Below, piece by piece: positions 45,861-61,135 of a DNA stretch of 64,000 nucleotides. The notes below the pieces were generated by a model that saw only the letters and a list, made by a program, of their open reading frames with translations, had not been told where the DNA came from and did not search any database. Location: the NCBI RefSeq assembly GCF_010015445.1, contig NC_053115.1, forward strand, positions 16,179,505-16,243,504, in the 5' to 3' direction. The position numbers and the translations under genes are program-made. This DNA comes from Perca fluviatilis (Eukaryota > Chordata > Actinopteri > Perciformes > Percidae). How positions within the stretch are numbered: position 1 is the first letter of the stretch; the number at the start of each line of letters is the position of its first letter.

Positions 45861-47194
45861 GACTGACAAAATAACAGCAATACTTCACAATGTAAATAAA
45901 TGCTCTAGTTTAGACTTTATTTGAAATTGATTTATAATGTGAAGATTTTCTTTCTTTCTTTCTTTCCAGAATGCAGTTAACGATGATGGAGTATCAGTCA
46001 ACAGGACGTTGTAAAAATTTGGTGAAGCATCTCTCACATAGACGAAAGAGGAGGACAGCACACACACTGTAGTAGAGAAAGAGCTCAGTCTTTCAGAGCA
46101 CTTCCTGATAACCGAGTGCCAAGAGTGTTGGGGCACAAGGGAAAAGATAAGGGAGAGGCTCATCCAACAAAATAAAACCCTTATCTAAGGCTTTGTCTGT
46201 TGGCAGAGAGGCTCTTCATTCGGTTCTTACATTGCAGGACACAGGTGTGCTGGGGTGCGTGTAAAAATCTCTGCATCCTCTCCAGAAACTCCCTGATGCT
46301 CAGTGGTGGTGGAAGAAGTATTCAATATAAATATAGTTTGGTAGGTAAAGATGCCACATGCTATTTTTATAGAATCTCATTTGAAAAAAAAAGTCATGCT
46401 TATTTGCTCTTGTTAAGATATATAGTCAGCCTTACATGTATTGTGGAAAAGTAGAGCTTTTATGTTGACAGTAAAGGTGTAGTGGTAATATTCACTTAAG
46501 CAGTGGATATTGAACAGAATTGACTCACAGTTACAATATGTATTGATCTAAGTCAGTAGACATAACACATTTCCCACAATCTCTGAACTTTAAGCTATGC
46601 CAGCATTAATGACAGCCACATTTGTGTGTAGCTTACACACTCTTAATACATTACTTCTCTTTGCCAGTGTGCATAGGGTCACATGTTACATGTTACATAA
46701 GAGTCTTTCATTTTGCTGTAACGTGAAGGAATTTTTACTCCCCTGCCTTCTTTCTCACATTCATCTCATTCTTTGTTTTGTCCCGGAGAGTCTGCCCTCC
46801 TCTGATGCAAGAGAAGAGTGTTTCACGCTCTTGTTCTGTACACCAGCTAACACTCTAAACCAGGTCACTCACCACACACAGTCCCTCTCTGTTTCCATTA
46901 ATGAGATCAAAAGGCCCACATTCACCTATAATTTGGACTGTTTTGTGTGTGTTTGAATTGTTTTGTTTCCTGTACATCCATGTGTGTGTAAAGCAGATTA
47001 TCACGCTGGTAGATTACTGGGACAGCGGCGTGGGTGGATTAATGCACAGGCGGACCTAGGCTGCAGCCTAGGGACCTTATATGTGCAGGGGTCCTGGATA
47101 TTTAAATTTAATTCAGAAGGAAAAAAGGGCTTGACCCTTGAGTACAATTTGGCTTTTTAACAATACATCACTGTCACTGGACAGCGTTGTGGCA

Positions 47195-47275
<81 letters not shown>
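47195..47275. repeat. interrupted (AT)n microsatellite
   Basis: AT units broken by several G/C interruptions (ATGTATAT, ATACATAT). Confidence 0.95.
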
Positions 47276-47279
<4 letters not shown>

Positions 47280-48289
47280 CATCGAAGCGGAGCGCAAAAT
47301 CAAACAGCACAATGGCTGATAGAACACAAAGATCTACTTACAGTGACAACAAAAGAGGGGGTTCTGTACTTCTGCAGATGTTGTACCTGTGGCCCACACA
47401 AGTGTGTGCGTGTGGGCAACATGTAATATTCCTTGCATGCAAGCATGACACTAAATGGGGGCTTTGGAAAGGCCACAATCTGATGTTTACAGTGACAGGA
47501 CAATTATACTCCCTGGATTGTCCATAAGGTTCTTGGGAGGGGAGGGGGCAACAGTGGATACATCAGCACAATGGTGGGAGTATAGAGTCACACGATCACC
47601 ATGAGACTGAGCAGAGTGAGTCACTCCCTGCTCAGCTGTCCTATCCCGCTTTTCCTGTTGTCTGTCTGCTGCCTCTCTGAAAAAAACTCCAACACCGGTG
47701 GTCAGTCAAAAGAATTTTGTTAGACCTCTCTGCCTCTACTTCTGCGTTTCTCTCTCCTCTTGAAAAATCCTTTTAATGACTGATTTACATTATAGGGTGG
47801 ATTATTTGTTCTCGCTGGTGGCTCACTGTTGACCAGCTACGCTCTGAAGCTCTGATTCTTGGCGACTGCTATCACACAACATTCATACAGTATATCTGCT
47901 GTACAAGAGGTCAGGGGTTAAGGTTGGTGGTTTTAACTGGTGGATTTAATGTGATCCAGCAGAAAGAAGAACATTGTGTCCCCAACCTCATGCACCAGGT
48001 TACATAAACATCTACAGATCAATGACCACTAACTCCTCCCTGCAGATATTTTCTCACGCAGCATTCAAAGGTTAATGAAGAACAGCTTGGCTCTTCAGCT
48101 TTACATAACCATGTCCGGTTTGTTACATCAAACATGGAGGAAAGGTCTCTCAAAGTAAAGCTAGGAATCGTAACATTATCCAGTTGTGTCATTTATATCC
48201 AAATCATTAGGATTAGAGAGCCAAAACACAACAAAGCTCAGAGTCTACAACTATTCAATCGGTTTTGTGACAGTGTATTTAGGCACAGT

Positions 48290-48720
48290 GGTGCTTTGAG
48301 CTAAATGCTAACATCATCATGTTAACATGCTCACAATGACAATGCTTAGTTTAGCATGTTAGCATGCTAACATTTGCTATTATCACCAAACAGCTGAGAC
48401 TGATGCAAATGTCCTTATTTTAGCAGGTGTTAGGTTATGAACTAAATATATTTTAATTAAATTAAATTTTGATCTGATGATTGCGCTAGAAGAAAAGTCA
48501 ATCACTGAAGTTATTACATCCCGAGGGAGACATGCTCTGTACAAAATGTCATGCTAATCCATGCAAACAGTTGTTGAACCTCCTGGTGGTGCTACAGGAA
48601 AATTAAAGGGATCGCCAAACTCAGAAGGACATATGATCTGGGAACCATTAACGCCTGTAGAAAATCCATCTAATAACTGTTGAGATATCTTAGTCTTGAC
48701 CAAAGTAAGACATTGTCATC
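48290..48720. repeat. 'GCTAACATGCTAAC'-type fish repeat
   Basis: Starts GCTTTGAGCTAAATGCTAAC and is full of TTAGCATG/CATGTTAAC words, as in a repeat abundant in perch-like fish. It ends in an area with CTCCTGGTGGTGCTA. Confidence 0.6.
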
Positions 48721-49204
48721 CCTAGAGCCACAGTGCTCTCATGGCTAAAACAGATGTCGCTGTCCATATACCTTTAATCCTGCTCAATTTACATAAAGAC
48801 AGAGTGGAAGGAGTGATGGGGATACAAAAAAAAATTACATGTATTGTCTTAGTTGGAGAAACCGCTTTGAAAATACTAGCACCTTCATCAGAGGTGTAGA
48901 ATGGGCAGGCGTTTTCTGTTTTTGCTTTTTCCATCCCGCTAATCTCATTCTTACAGCTGTGCTCAGTGCAGCTTCAATGTGACTGTCTTATGTAACCTGT
49001 TTACATGTTCTCTGTAATCTATGCTCTTAATGTAAACAGCCATGACAGCCAAATGACCCCAGCGGAGAAGTGTAGTCTCTTTTTTTAACTAAATTAATTG
49101 TAAAGTGTCTAAAATGACCCATTGTTTGTTGGTGATAATGTCCATGCTTAGAATATGTGACAGTGAAATCTTAGTTATTGCAAAACTTCAATAAATACAT
49201 CTGT

Positions 49205-49405
49205 AAGCTATAGTGCATAGTTTATGCCGCCCCAATGAAGAATTCTAAGTAATGACAACTAATCTGTCGGTGCGTCCACATGAAACAAGCCTTACGTGAC
49301 TGCGACAGCTGATAGTCTTAATTAGCTTTGTAGCAACTCATTTGGCAACGGCTTGAATGTAACGGACGTTCATAAATATCAAAAGGTTTCGCACTAAAAC
49401 TTTAA
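49205..49405. repeat. dispersed repeat, internally deleted copy
   Basis: Matches both ends of 23279-23573 but is about 90 bases shorter inside. Confidence 0.75.
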
Positions 49406-50576
49406 AGACAGCCAACAGAAGTGTACAACACCATCTGAACAGAATAGATGAAATATTTCTAAAGCATCACTCAAAACAATTAAACACACAAGGAAGAAGA
49501 CTTGATTTGTCTTTTAAAAGCAAGACCATTGTCTGTGTGCACTACTGTTAATATTGATTACAATAATTATAAAGTATCTAGCTACAGAGGACATTTCATT
49601 GAAACATCCTGCGTACACCTCCTCCACAGACATACAGACACGCTCACTCATTATAATCCATCTATGGGCGCTGCAGTTACATCAGGGGAAGATGTCACGG
49701 CATGTATGAAGTGTAAAATGTATGTGCAGAGGATTAATGCAGCCATGTTTAAAAGAGTAGAGAACCAAAACAATCCAACTGAGAATGTGGTGCGAGTGAC
49801 AAGCCAAAACATAACCTTGCAAGAGTTAACTGTCCTTAACTGGACTGCAGTCATCAGGTTTAATCCAGATTACTCCAGATTACTAAGTGTCTTGTCCTGT
49901 CTGGGTTATTTTAAACACTTGACTGCGGTTGCTGCAGGGAGAATGCGTGTCCTGTAATGTGGGTGTTTACATGAGTTTGAGTTACATGAGCTGTTAAAAT
50001 CAGGCAGAGTGGGAGGTGTCAGCATTACACACATCAGTCTTCTTTTCCTCCGGATACCTCTCTCAGCCTCTCTGTCCTTATGTTGACGACTTAAATGTTA
50101 TCAATCTGTCTATTTAACTACCAGTTACAACATACAGACAGGTGACAAATTAAGGGAAAACCCTAACTAATTTAGTGGAGAAACATAATAAACTGGATGC
50201 TTCCATGCATTTGTACTGCATGATACAATTAAAGGGGTTGTACTCGATATTCAGAACATTACAGTAATATAACACTAAATAACTATTTGATATGTAAATA
50301 TATAGTGGAGCAATGGGGTCCTGAGCAGAGAATGAAATCACACTCCCTCCTTGTGTGTTGTAATCCGACAAAGAACACCGAAACTGTTCTTTGTTTTGGT
50401 AGCCGGCCCAACCGACCGTGCCTGCACGTTGGTGGATGTGAGTGCGTCGGTATCTGATGCCTATTAGGGCCATGGCAGAGCGACTGTATCTGATGCCGAG
50501 GACCGTGACAGAGCGTCTGTACTTGACGAATAGGGGAACAGTCTGTGAGAGCCGTGTAGAGGTAATTCCACTCCAC

Positions 50577-50660
50577 TTTTTTTCCACAAAGTACAGCACC
50601 TTTAAATACTTGCTACCTTTTTTTTCCACAAAGTACAGCACCTTTAAATACTTGCTACCT
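50577..50660. repeat. 42-base tandem duplication
   Basis: TTTTTTCCACAAAGTACAGC...ACTTGCTACC appears twice in a row without mismatch. Confidence 0.9.
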
Positions 50661-50955
50661 TTTCATGCTCACGATTGCAAGAGGGAAAGATCTAAGTGAC
50701 ATTGTAATGTGGTTAATTGTTAGAGCACAGACATTTCCCTGAAATCTTTTGGTTCCACCTGTCGCTGCATTTATCCCCCATCTGTATAAATATGTGAAAT
50801 GAGACAACAGACTCTTGTGGATTTGGTGATGTAAATTAACTTTGAGAGCAGCTGTTGAAGGCCTGATACAACCCCTAATGGCAGCTGGTGGAAATGAAAC
50901 AAAACAGTCTGACTCCACTGAGGGGTTATACTGTATAAATCCAGCTCTCATTTGG

Positions 50956-51554
<599 letters not shown>

Positions 51555-52809
51555 GTCACAAAGCAGTTAGGCTGTCAGGGATAAAGGTTAAAGACGTGAT
51601 AAGACATTAAGACAGTGTTGTGTCAGCATGATTACTACCGCTGAGGTAAAGCTGTGATACAACTGGCCTGATATGAAATGGGCCCACAGCTGTAAGCACA
51701 GAGCACATTGTGTTCAGTGTTATAGTATCATAAATCTTCCTACTGATCAACTCATCATCGTCATCGTCATTTTATTCTTCCTATGGCCGTGCTGTGTAAT
51801 CTGATCGCTCTGTTGACCAGAGTTCATGGAGGGTTGCATAATATGCTGTGACACCATATTCTTTTAACCTATGGCATGTTGTGTGTGGTCCTTACCAGTG
51901 TGTGTGTGTGTGTGTGTGATTGTATACATGTATATACATACATACATGTATACATACATTCTGTTTACCAGTTATTCCATATTCAAACTGTTACTTGTTC
52001 AGCATCATGTTTCATGTAAATTATGCACTTTTTTCCATTTTCTGTCAAAAGTATTTCCTTTGACACTCTGTATGACTTCTATAGGTATAAGATAAGTACA
52101 TCACAGCCCAGATGTTTGGAATGACATATCCCATAATGTCTTTTATTGTTGCATTTACATTGTTCCAGAAAGGCTTTATCTTACTGTAAATCCCAAAACA
52201 TGAGTTAAAAAAAAACTTTCTTCATACTTCAAGTTATTGCTAGTGAACTGTGTTATACACACTTTGTACCATTCTTCATCTAAAAATGCAATATATAGCT
52301 CTGCTTCCCTTTTGGTTTTTATGTGTAGTGTCAAGCTTTCTCTGATTTCCCCCAAGCCTTGATAAAAGGCTGAGATGACACTCTTTTAATTGTATTCATT
52401 CATATCTATATTTGGATAATTCATCCACTCTTTCATAACATATTCCTATCAGTATCTAAAGAAATCTTGGTTTTTGGACTCATACATTTCCAAACTCTGA
52501 GTAACGAACATAGCACAGTGATCACTCATCCTCTAAAGCATCTTTGCTCTTGTCTGTGTTATTTTAAGCTCACATAACTTCTCTGTTGTTGCCTCAGGGA
52601 GTGTGCTTTTCAAACAGGTTTTTTTTCATATCCTGTTTCGCTGGTTTGTTTCACAGAGAAGTGGCTTCTCTTTTGCAGCACAAGATAATGTCTGCAAACA
52701 GAATGCCTTTTAAAGCCATCAGGCCAAGAAGCTCGAGTTGTTGAATGGCAATCAGATAAGAATATCCATAAAATTTTGCTCTGTGACGATGACGTCATAC
52801 CATACTGCC

Positions 52810-52811
<2 letters not shown>

Positions 52812-52901
<90 letters not shown>
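52812..52901. repeat. (CA)n microsatellite
   Basis: About 45 perfect CA units. Confidence 0.98.
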
Positions 52902-52902
<1 letters not shown>

Positions 52903-55534
52903 GCCTGTGTACCAAGAGCTGTGCATATGTGCATTAAGAGTAATTACACAGGCATGCTCTTACATCATACTGTAACTCCCACTTACCTGTGTGCTACATT
53001 GCAAAACCACTACTTTGATCCAGTTTGATGACATTTACAGTAAACCTGTAAGCTCTGCTATGTTTTCTTGCAAGATTTTGAAATGACAGTAAGCAAGCCT
53101 CCTAATCCAGTGAAAACAAAAGGATGCTTTGACTGTAAGGTAACATTTAATTGTACTCTTTTACAGCTGACATTGGCTTTAATTCAGTTCTATTGCAGTC
53201 AGGTGTCATTTAATCAGGTTATGTGAATAGTTTTCGAATAAGCACGAAGGCAAAGCAACCCCTGCATTTTGTGGTGCAGCAATGCTAAAAATACCAGTGC
53301 TGTTTCCATGGTAATGGATCACTGTTACAAAAGTCAGTTCAGTCACCATGGCAACTGTCTATGTCCCACACCAGCATGTCCACATAAATACAACACAGAC
53401 ACAAACAGCTCATTAATAAATAAAAAAAAAGGCAAAAAAACCCAAAAAACAATTGCAAATCAAGCGAAGAAATGTTTCGATACACAGAGGACAAATCACT
53501 GTTTTTTTCCTAAATCAGATATATTTTTGGGCTTCATTATTAAAACCATTTGACCTAGCTTGAGTTTATGCCATAGGACAGAAAAACATATTCAGCTAAA
53601 TCTGTTTTGTCGCAGGCAGCAGATGAGAAGGGAAGGTTTGTTTGTTTTTAGATCTAAAAAGAGGAAATGATAATCCATTTTTTATTCGGTGTAATTTTTT
53701 GGGGCAGATATATACAGGGATAATCTTGTGACTAAATAATGCAAACAAAGCATGGCTATATGGGTCATTGAGAGGCTCTAAGTCAGTCTGTCCCAGCTAA
53801 AGTAAACTGTGGATGTAATGATGATTTATGGTTGTGGCAGGGGAGAGCTGTGTTACACACACGCTGTGTGTTTCTTTGCTGGGCATCATCAGTCAGACCA
53901 ATGTGTCCTGTTTGCTAATGTGGACAAATAAGTGTCATTGCACAAACATACTGTATATATTTACCAACTCCACCCATTTCAGACATCGTGCAATTGTCCA
54001 GGGTTAAAATCTGTTGGTATCTGTTACTGTATCTACATCACTTAGCCTTTATAAATGTCACGAGTAACCCTACCCTTCATATGAAGCAGGTTTGCCAAGG
54101 TGCAAAAAACTGACACGGAATTTTAAACATACTTTCCACACAGACAGTATTTCCTGGGGATTTACCCTCCTTAGCTCAGGGTGTTTTGCGGTGCGGGAAA
54201 GCCGATTAGTAGGACTAATTTTCACTATGGCGTTCAGAGCACAAAGAGTACGTTACACAAATACTGGTCATCTGAGGTTGTTGCTTCGGAGCCGTTGGTG
54301 CGTGCACTTCTGGCCTCGCAATGCTTCCGGCTTCATTACAGCTCTACTAGAAACGTTTTCATGTTTTAAGTGTATAATCTGAGCCGTGGTGCAGATCAGT
54401 CAATGTCACCGCTGAATGGCAACCAAGCCAAAAACCTCAACTCAACTGCTTAATAATGAACTCTGTAGCTCTGATAACGCATGCAACGTGAGGTTTGCAA
54501 TCGTTGTTTTCCCGCTGTCTTAAGCATATTTGTGCAAATAAGGAAAAATCCGGAATGAGGAAAGCCTGTTCCCCTGGCAGAGACTTTTCTGTGGATGGAT
54601 TAAGCTACAAATAACAATAATCATTTTTATTTGAAAAGAGACAATGTACATTAGTTAACATTTAAACAATTGCTAAACCAAGTTAGCTGAAAGGTTTATT
54701 TTCATCGGCAGTCCTTTTGCCAGATGTTGTTAGACATCCTAGAATACTAAAAGTAATGCAATATGTAAGACAGTTAAAAACATACTACATTATGGTAAAC
54801 AGCATAAAAAAATACAGTTAAACAACATGAGCACAGAAACCAAATAGCAGATGTAAAGATACAGTGTAGTACAGGCTTAGTTTAAAGTTTTAGTTTTTTT
54901 AAAGAAGAAGCAAACATCAGTTCCTGGTGTTTCGGCTACAAATCACATTGTAACTAAAGATGATTCACAGGCAGGGTTGGGGAGTAACGGAATACAAGTA
55001 ATGGGATGACGGATTTAAAATACAAAATATTAGTATTCTGTTAGTTTATTGGTGGTAATCTGAATACAGTTACGGTCTTTGAAAATAAGTTAACTTCAAG
55101 GGATTACTTTCTGCCAAGGAGGTTATGTTTTTAGAATTACGGAAGAACTACAGGCTCGGTTCTTATGAAACTTGGTTAAAGTGTGGTGTAGTATGGGCCT
55201 TTACATTTGGGAGCAGATCCAAATAACGAGGCAGATACACAAATAATTTTTTGCTTTGGTTTACATTGCAAGATAGGGCATGGCCTTGGCAGAGGTCTGT
55301 GACCCCCTAGTGCGTTTAGTTTTTATATAGATTCAGATGAGGCTGAGGCATGCCCATAAACATAAAAAAGAGCGATTAGCTTTTGCATCAAATCTGGTGT
55401 CAGCATGCTGCTTACATAACATTTCACTTTCCCCACTTCACCATTTCCTGTCCAGTGAGTGCACATTATTCACAAACTTTACACAGTGAAAATGAACACA
55501 ATATAGACAGTAGCTTTTACCACAAATGAATGCC

Positions 55535-55544
55535 TTTATTTATT
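55535..55544 (-). terminator. ip6k2 poly(A) signal
   Basis: The minus strand has overlapping AATAAATAAA, giving a 3' UTR of about 640 bases. Confidence 0.6.
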
Positions 55545-56178
55545 TTCAAGACACTGTTAACACATAGGTATACAAGAGACATTTTGGCTCTTGCAATAAC
55601 AAAATAAATCAAAGTCGGTATCCGAACAGATAGAGTGGTAATATGGAATGTAGCGGTTTCCATTTTTTTTAAAACAATCCTTCCAGATAAATAGTCTTTA
55701 TATAGTCTTTGCAGCTAGTGTTTTTAAATCAATATATTCTTTGTTTAGACAAAGTTTCAGGAATGAAGAAGAGAAAATCAGAAGAAAACAGAGACAGTGA
55801 CGAAACTAGAATATTACCCTTTTCAAAAAGTCTTTCGTTTATAGGCAAAAAAGGAGGAGAGCAAATGATGAAAAAAAGGCAAATCCCTTCTTCTAGACCT
55901 AAATGGATGCTACAGGAGTCAGGGTTAGTTTGTTGAGAGACTGAACTCTTATACAACATTTCTCCTACCATATATAACAAAGAAAAGGAGCAGTCCCAGA
56001 AAGACAAAAGTGCAAGTAAGGGCACAGACAGCCCTGTCCTGTGGCAGGTGAGGGAGAGCGGAGGAATGACCACAGACTCTCCCCTGACCCCGAGGTGTCT
56101 GAGGTTCCCTCCAAGCAGAGGAGGGTCAGGCCCCCATAGGCGTAAGGACGATGCACCTTAGAGTAGCAGGATTTCAGC

Positions 56179-59100
56179 TCATGAGCTCTTCCCATGCTTG
56201 AAATTTAGATCATGTTGGCTCCAGTCCTCCCAGTCAGTACTGTGATCCTCCACCTGGGAAATGATGGTGATCAGGTTCTGGAGTCCAAAAATGAAACCAC
56301 TGTCCTGGCCTTCATGCACCACACTGTCCTCTCCGTAGTGCCGACAGGTGGTGTGAGCAAAGTCAATCATGCGCACGTCCACCACGGGGCTGCTGGCCTC
56401 TCCTGGGCTGTGGGAGGAGCGACTGCTGCCACTGTTGCTGCTCCCTCCAGCCACGCTAGCACTGCCACCGGCTGAGGAGGAACGAGGGAAACCAAAGGCC
56501 CCTTCCTCTTCCTCGTCTTCTTCATCAGACGGCTCATCCTCATCGCCTTCTTCCCCACCACGGTGTCTAGGTCTAGTAGGAGTCCTGGGAGGGTCTCCGT
56601 CATAGATAATGAGCAGGGAGCTGGAGTAGAAGCGGTACGACTCGCAGGCCTCCAGGGCAGCTTGCATTTCCCGGAGTCTGCGCAGCACTGGAGACAGCAG
56701 CTCTCGCCGTAGGCAACGCCCGTTGTGAAAGAACTGGTAGAGTGCCTCCTTGAAGCCTGCCAGAGTCAGCTTACGGCCATGGTATTTGTTCATAAACATT
56801 AGCTGGCCCGAGTCCGACTGGTACACCTGCAGGTCACACAGAACCATGAGCACTACAGCTCCACATGTAACCAAAATAAACAAAAACAAAAAACTACAAT
56901 GCAAAGAAGTTGTGTTGCATCTCTACCGTACCTGCATGCCACAAAGTCGCACTCCAATAGAGGCAGATGTGCTCTGTTGACACTTCCGCATATGATGGGC
57001 TTTCTTCTCCTCCGATGCATCATCCCCATGTTGGCGAGTTCCCATCTTCAAGTCTAAGACACATGGTACTGTGTAGCGCCATGTCAGGTTCTCCAAAAGA
57101 ATAAATTCTGTGAAAGGGGGTCAAGGATCACACAACAAAAGACCTGTAAACTAACACAGTGTATGCATGCTTATATTACCATCGAAGGCCTAGTCTACAC
57201 GTCGGGTTTTTTTTTTCAAAAACGGGGGAGGAGGGGTTCCTTGGTTCGTTCTCAAATAAATTTCGTCCACACTAGCACCGTTTAGAAAAATCCCCACATC
57301 AAAAACACAATTGGAGCGCTGTCAAGAGCTTGCCATGCCAACAGGCGGAAGACTACCCACCAACTAGAAGTCTGATGGTCTAGTCCAAGACCAGGGACGT
57401 TGGCCGTGGGGGCCGTGTGTCATGGCAGAGTTGGATTATGTAGCAGTGACCTCCGTAGCGCATTCTGACACCTCAGTTCCTCAATACAATGAAAGAGTAA
57501 CTGTACTTTTGTTGTGTAAACATGTAAAAACTCGTGCCATTACCAGTACTATTTTGACCACGTCTGCCATTGCAAGAAATGCCGCCTCATTTGTGATGCC
57601 TCACAAAAGGGAGATAACGGCGCACACTGTGACGTTACAAGACAACATGTTTACGCTAAAACACACGAACGTTTCTAAAAGTCTTCACCCTGGCCGGAGT
57701 TTTCCTAAAGCTCCGTTTACAGTGAACCGAAACACGTATGTGTGGAAAACATTTTTTGTTTAGGTTTGCACCATTCACCAAGGCAAATTCCACTTAAGTG
57801 TACTTACTGTGGCAATAAACCTTTTTCGGATTCTAAGAGGCCAAAACGCATGGAAAAGGCTACGTTTTTATACCAGTGTACATGTGGACTAGGTCACTGC
57901 ACACTGAGACACACAGTAACAGATGTTCATTCATGAAAGGATACTGTATTGGTTACGGTGCTTTGCATTCTCTTTCATCCTCTGCAAGTGCTGCTGGTGA
58001 CATTTGAGAGTCCAGGGGTTGTGTTTGATCTGTGGCACCACGTTGCTTTTTTCCAAGCTGAAGAAGAGAACCTCTGCCTCCTCACGATTATAACTGCAGA
58101 AGTGAAAACACAGAGAAAAAAATGTCGGCTTTGGTGATACAGGACTTATTTAGGACTAGTCTTGTCGTTGATGAAAAGCATTAAAGTGCATGCACGCTCA
58201 CCTCACGATCTTGTCTTCTTTTCGGCTGTGTTGAGCTCGGTCTTTGCTGTAGTTGTCATTGTCCAGAAGCGACGAGGACGGTTTCTTGTTGCTCCACTTT
58301 AGCATCTTGCTCTTGGGCTCACAGTCTGCTGAGGGATCTTTGTTTTCCAGGTCCCCTGATTCGCTGTGGAGGGGGTAGGCGATGAGGCACAGGTTCCCTT
58401 CCTCATCCTCTTCAAAACTGACTGACACTACGCCTGAGACAGAGGGATAAGGTGCACCACAGACTGGTTATGGGTAGTGAACTATAAAAGTAAATTCTAT
58501 TAAGGTAATCATTTATAATAATGGGTATCATATTAGATAATGTATCCAATTATTGAGAACATGCCTTGCCAGATCTTTTTTAATTCACATTTAGACAAAG
58601 ATGCACATTCACACAGCCATTTGCATGTTCACATCTCCACATGCAAACACAACACACACATAAACAAACGTGTTATATGAAAGTTGACACCATAGATGTG
58701 GCAGAACAATTGAAGTGGAAAGCAGCAACCACAGACAGATCATGTATATGAAGAGCACCAGAAAAAAACAAAACAAAAAAAAAACAGTTTTGTCAGAACA
58801 AAAACAGTGTTTATAGGACTCATTAACAAGAGACAAAATACCACACAAGGCTGAAATGTGTCAAACTGAGCAGGACATTTATTGAGCAATTGCTAAGCAT
58901 CCTCATGAAACACACAACAACTCATTATACAGAGTTTCAGGCAGTCTGCAATGACATGAGAAAATGCAGTTCTCTTTAGACATACAAAAACATACATCAA
59001 ACAATAGCCAAATAAGCAACAGAGAAGGGGTGCTCATCCACATTACAGATAATCAGTACACTACCATGATTCAGTGACAATCAGTCTATCCATACAGTTC

Positions 59101-61135
59101 ATAAGACAGGCCTTAAATGATGAAACAAGAACATTTGAAGACAAAAACAAACCAGAGAAGGGGGATGGGCTGGAACAGATGTTTCTAGAATCATCTTTTA
59201 ATGATCAAAGAAACACAGTGTATCTCAATGCCAATGCTAATTTATAACATGATCCACAAAAAGGCAGTTGTAGAGCCCCTAGTAATAGTCCCTAAAAGGG
59301 CCTGTGTGTGCGAGTGTGTGTGTGTGTGTGTGGGGGAGGGGCTTGCACTGAGAATAAACATCACAGCTGCAGCAGCTGATACAGATAAAGCACAGACAGG
59401 AAGGAGGGATGTGGCTGGGGAAAAAATGATTGCGAGAGAAAGTGGCTAAGATATGGACGCTGCATGATAAACTTTACATCCCACAACACAAGTATTAGTA
59501 GTCTTTACATTACGAAACAGCCAGTGAATAACCATAGCCATTTACTATGAGACCAACCTGACCAAACAGTGCCAATGTATGAAATGCACTGGAGTGTTTT
59601 TGCATGGTAAACAATGGGCCAGAGGACCCAGTATCAAAGTTTTTTCTGCAGCCTGAGGCCTGGCTGATGTCATGCGCACTGACATCACAATCCTGCAGGA
59701 GGCCCAGTGTTTGTCCTTATGGACTGTGTCTTCCACTCAGAGATGCACTGTCATCATACCAACTCAAAGTGTGGGAACTTATGAGTCACTCTGACTGTAT
59801 TCACAAGGGCGGCTCATAAATGTGTGAAACTGGTGCCTCAATTAATATTTTCTTAGCCTAATATAAATTGGACGTAATATAACATTATCATCAACTATTG
59901 TTTTATTAGGTTCAAAGGTTCTGGTTTGTCCATCTGACTTTTATTGTCATTTTACTGATGTCTCAAAGCTTTAAAAAAGGTATCTCTCTAACATGTCTTG
60001 TCTTGTCTTATCTATGGATTTCTTCTGATTACAGGCCACTGCAAGGTGTCCCTGACATTTCCTTTTAAATGTCTTTATCTCTAAGCCAAGCTAATGAACA
60101 CCAGAAATGACTATGTTCTTTAAAAACTTAACAACTCCTATTGTGTTAAGTAAAAAAAGAGAGCGAGAATAGTTTTACTAGCCCCAGAAGTCCTCTACCA
60201 TCTACTCTCCAAAACCCCATTCCTTAACCTGGGTCTTTTTATAGTCCCACGCTGCATTGCTTAGGGGCCAGGTAGGCCTACAGTATTTCAGACACTGTGG
60301 AGCTGGGCACAGCCAGAGGAACATTATATTCCAATTCCATGTGTGTAGGGGAAATGTGTATGGGTGTCCATGTTTCTGTGACGGACCTGAAACCAGATCT
60401 GGATGTCTCCTCAAGTGACTTGTGAATGACTTCACTGGTGATCTGACCCATTTATTTTTGATCTCTCTGTGGAACTCCATCTAATCCTGAAACCGAAGGA
60501 GTCTTAAAAGCCAGACACGGCACTGAAAGACCTCTGGCTACTCGTCCTAGTCACAGGCCCTCAGCCTGGATGCTACTATGGCTGTGGTGAAATCTCTTCA
60601 ACACGAGACTGCCCACAAGTCAAATTATACATATTGCAGTGTGTTGTGTACGCCATGTTCTTTGAGCCCTTGCATCAATCCACAACCACACTTTAGGCTA
60701 CCCAAAGCAAAAATAACAGCCTTAATTACGATCTGAACACAAGTTATTTTTTGGTGCAATGTAATAAAGGCAGCAACTAGTGCAGTGTTATATAGCCTAC
60801 TGCACAATGTTAGCACAAAAATAAGGAAAAAGACAGAAAGGGTTGAAACTAGGTTGTGCCAATAGGCTACAACATCACACACAGCTTGACACTTAAAACG
60901 GATTTGGGATGGCGGTCTTACCTTTATACTGAGGGGTGAACTTCCTCATCTCTGGAGGGAGGCTCTCGTAGAACTGGTGCTCCCGGGGGATGAGGGGTTT
61001 GCATATTGTTTGTTCCCCAAATCGTAGCACACAAGAGTGGCCTCCCACCTGGTGCACGAATGGCTCAAGCATCACCCCTTTTCCGGGATATGGAGTCCCG
61101 TCGGCCTGCATGAGGGCTTCCAGAGCGGGACTCAT
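56179..61135 (-). CDS. ip6k2: inositol hexakisphosphate kinase 2
   Basis: Five coding exons: 60922-61135, 58202-58433, 57945-58093, 56932-57107, 56179-56826; 1419 bases, 472 residues. The enzyme adds a pyrophosphate to InsP6 to make 5-InsP7, a nuclear and cytosolic signalling molecule. Visible: '[19 protein letters not shown]', the inositol-phosphate kinase signature PCVLDLKMG (213-221) followed by TRQHGDD, '[10 protein letters not shown]' (325-334) and the metal-binding Asp in 'MIDFAHTT' (410-417). '[14 protein letters not shown]' and '[11 protein letters not shown]' side with IP6K2 rather than IP6K1. It is longer than the human protein (426 residues) because of a Glu/Asp run followed by a Ser/Gly-rich stretch (345-400) and a longer tail. 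An in-frame ATG at 61273 could add 46 residues; the chosen ATG matches the human MSPA start. Confidence 0.95.
57190..57892. mobile_element. MITE-like element in an ip6k2 intron
   Basis: CTAGTCTACACG at 57190 is mirrored by CATGTGGACTAG ending 57892, with further similarity inward (TTTCAAAAACG against CGTTTTTATACC). This resembles hAT-type non-autonomous elements of fish. No clear 8-base target duplication was found. Confidence 0.5.

Noticed and set aside
49502..49957. 151-codon plus-strand frame
   Set aside because: No recognisable domain, no splice context and no conserved motif; its length is within chance in this AT-rich spacer.
57422..57763. 113-codon plus-strand frame
   Set aside because: Lies inside the inverted-repeat element in the ip6k2 intron; no known transposase motif.
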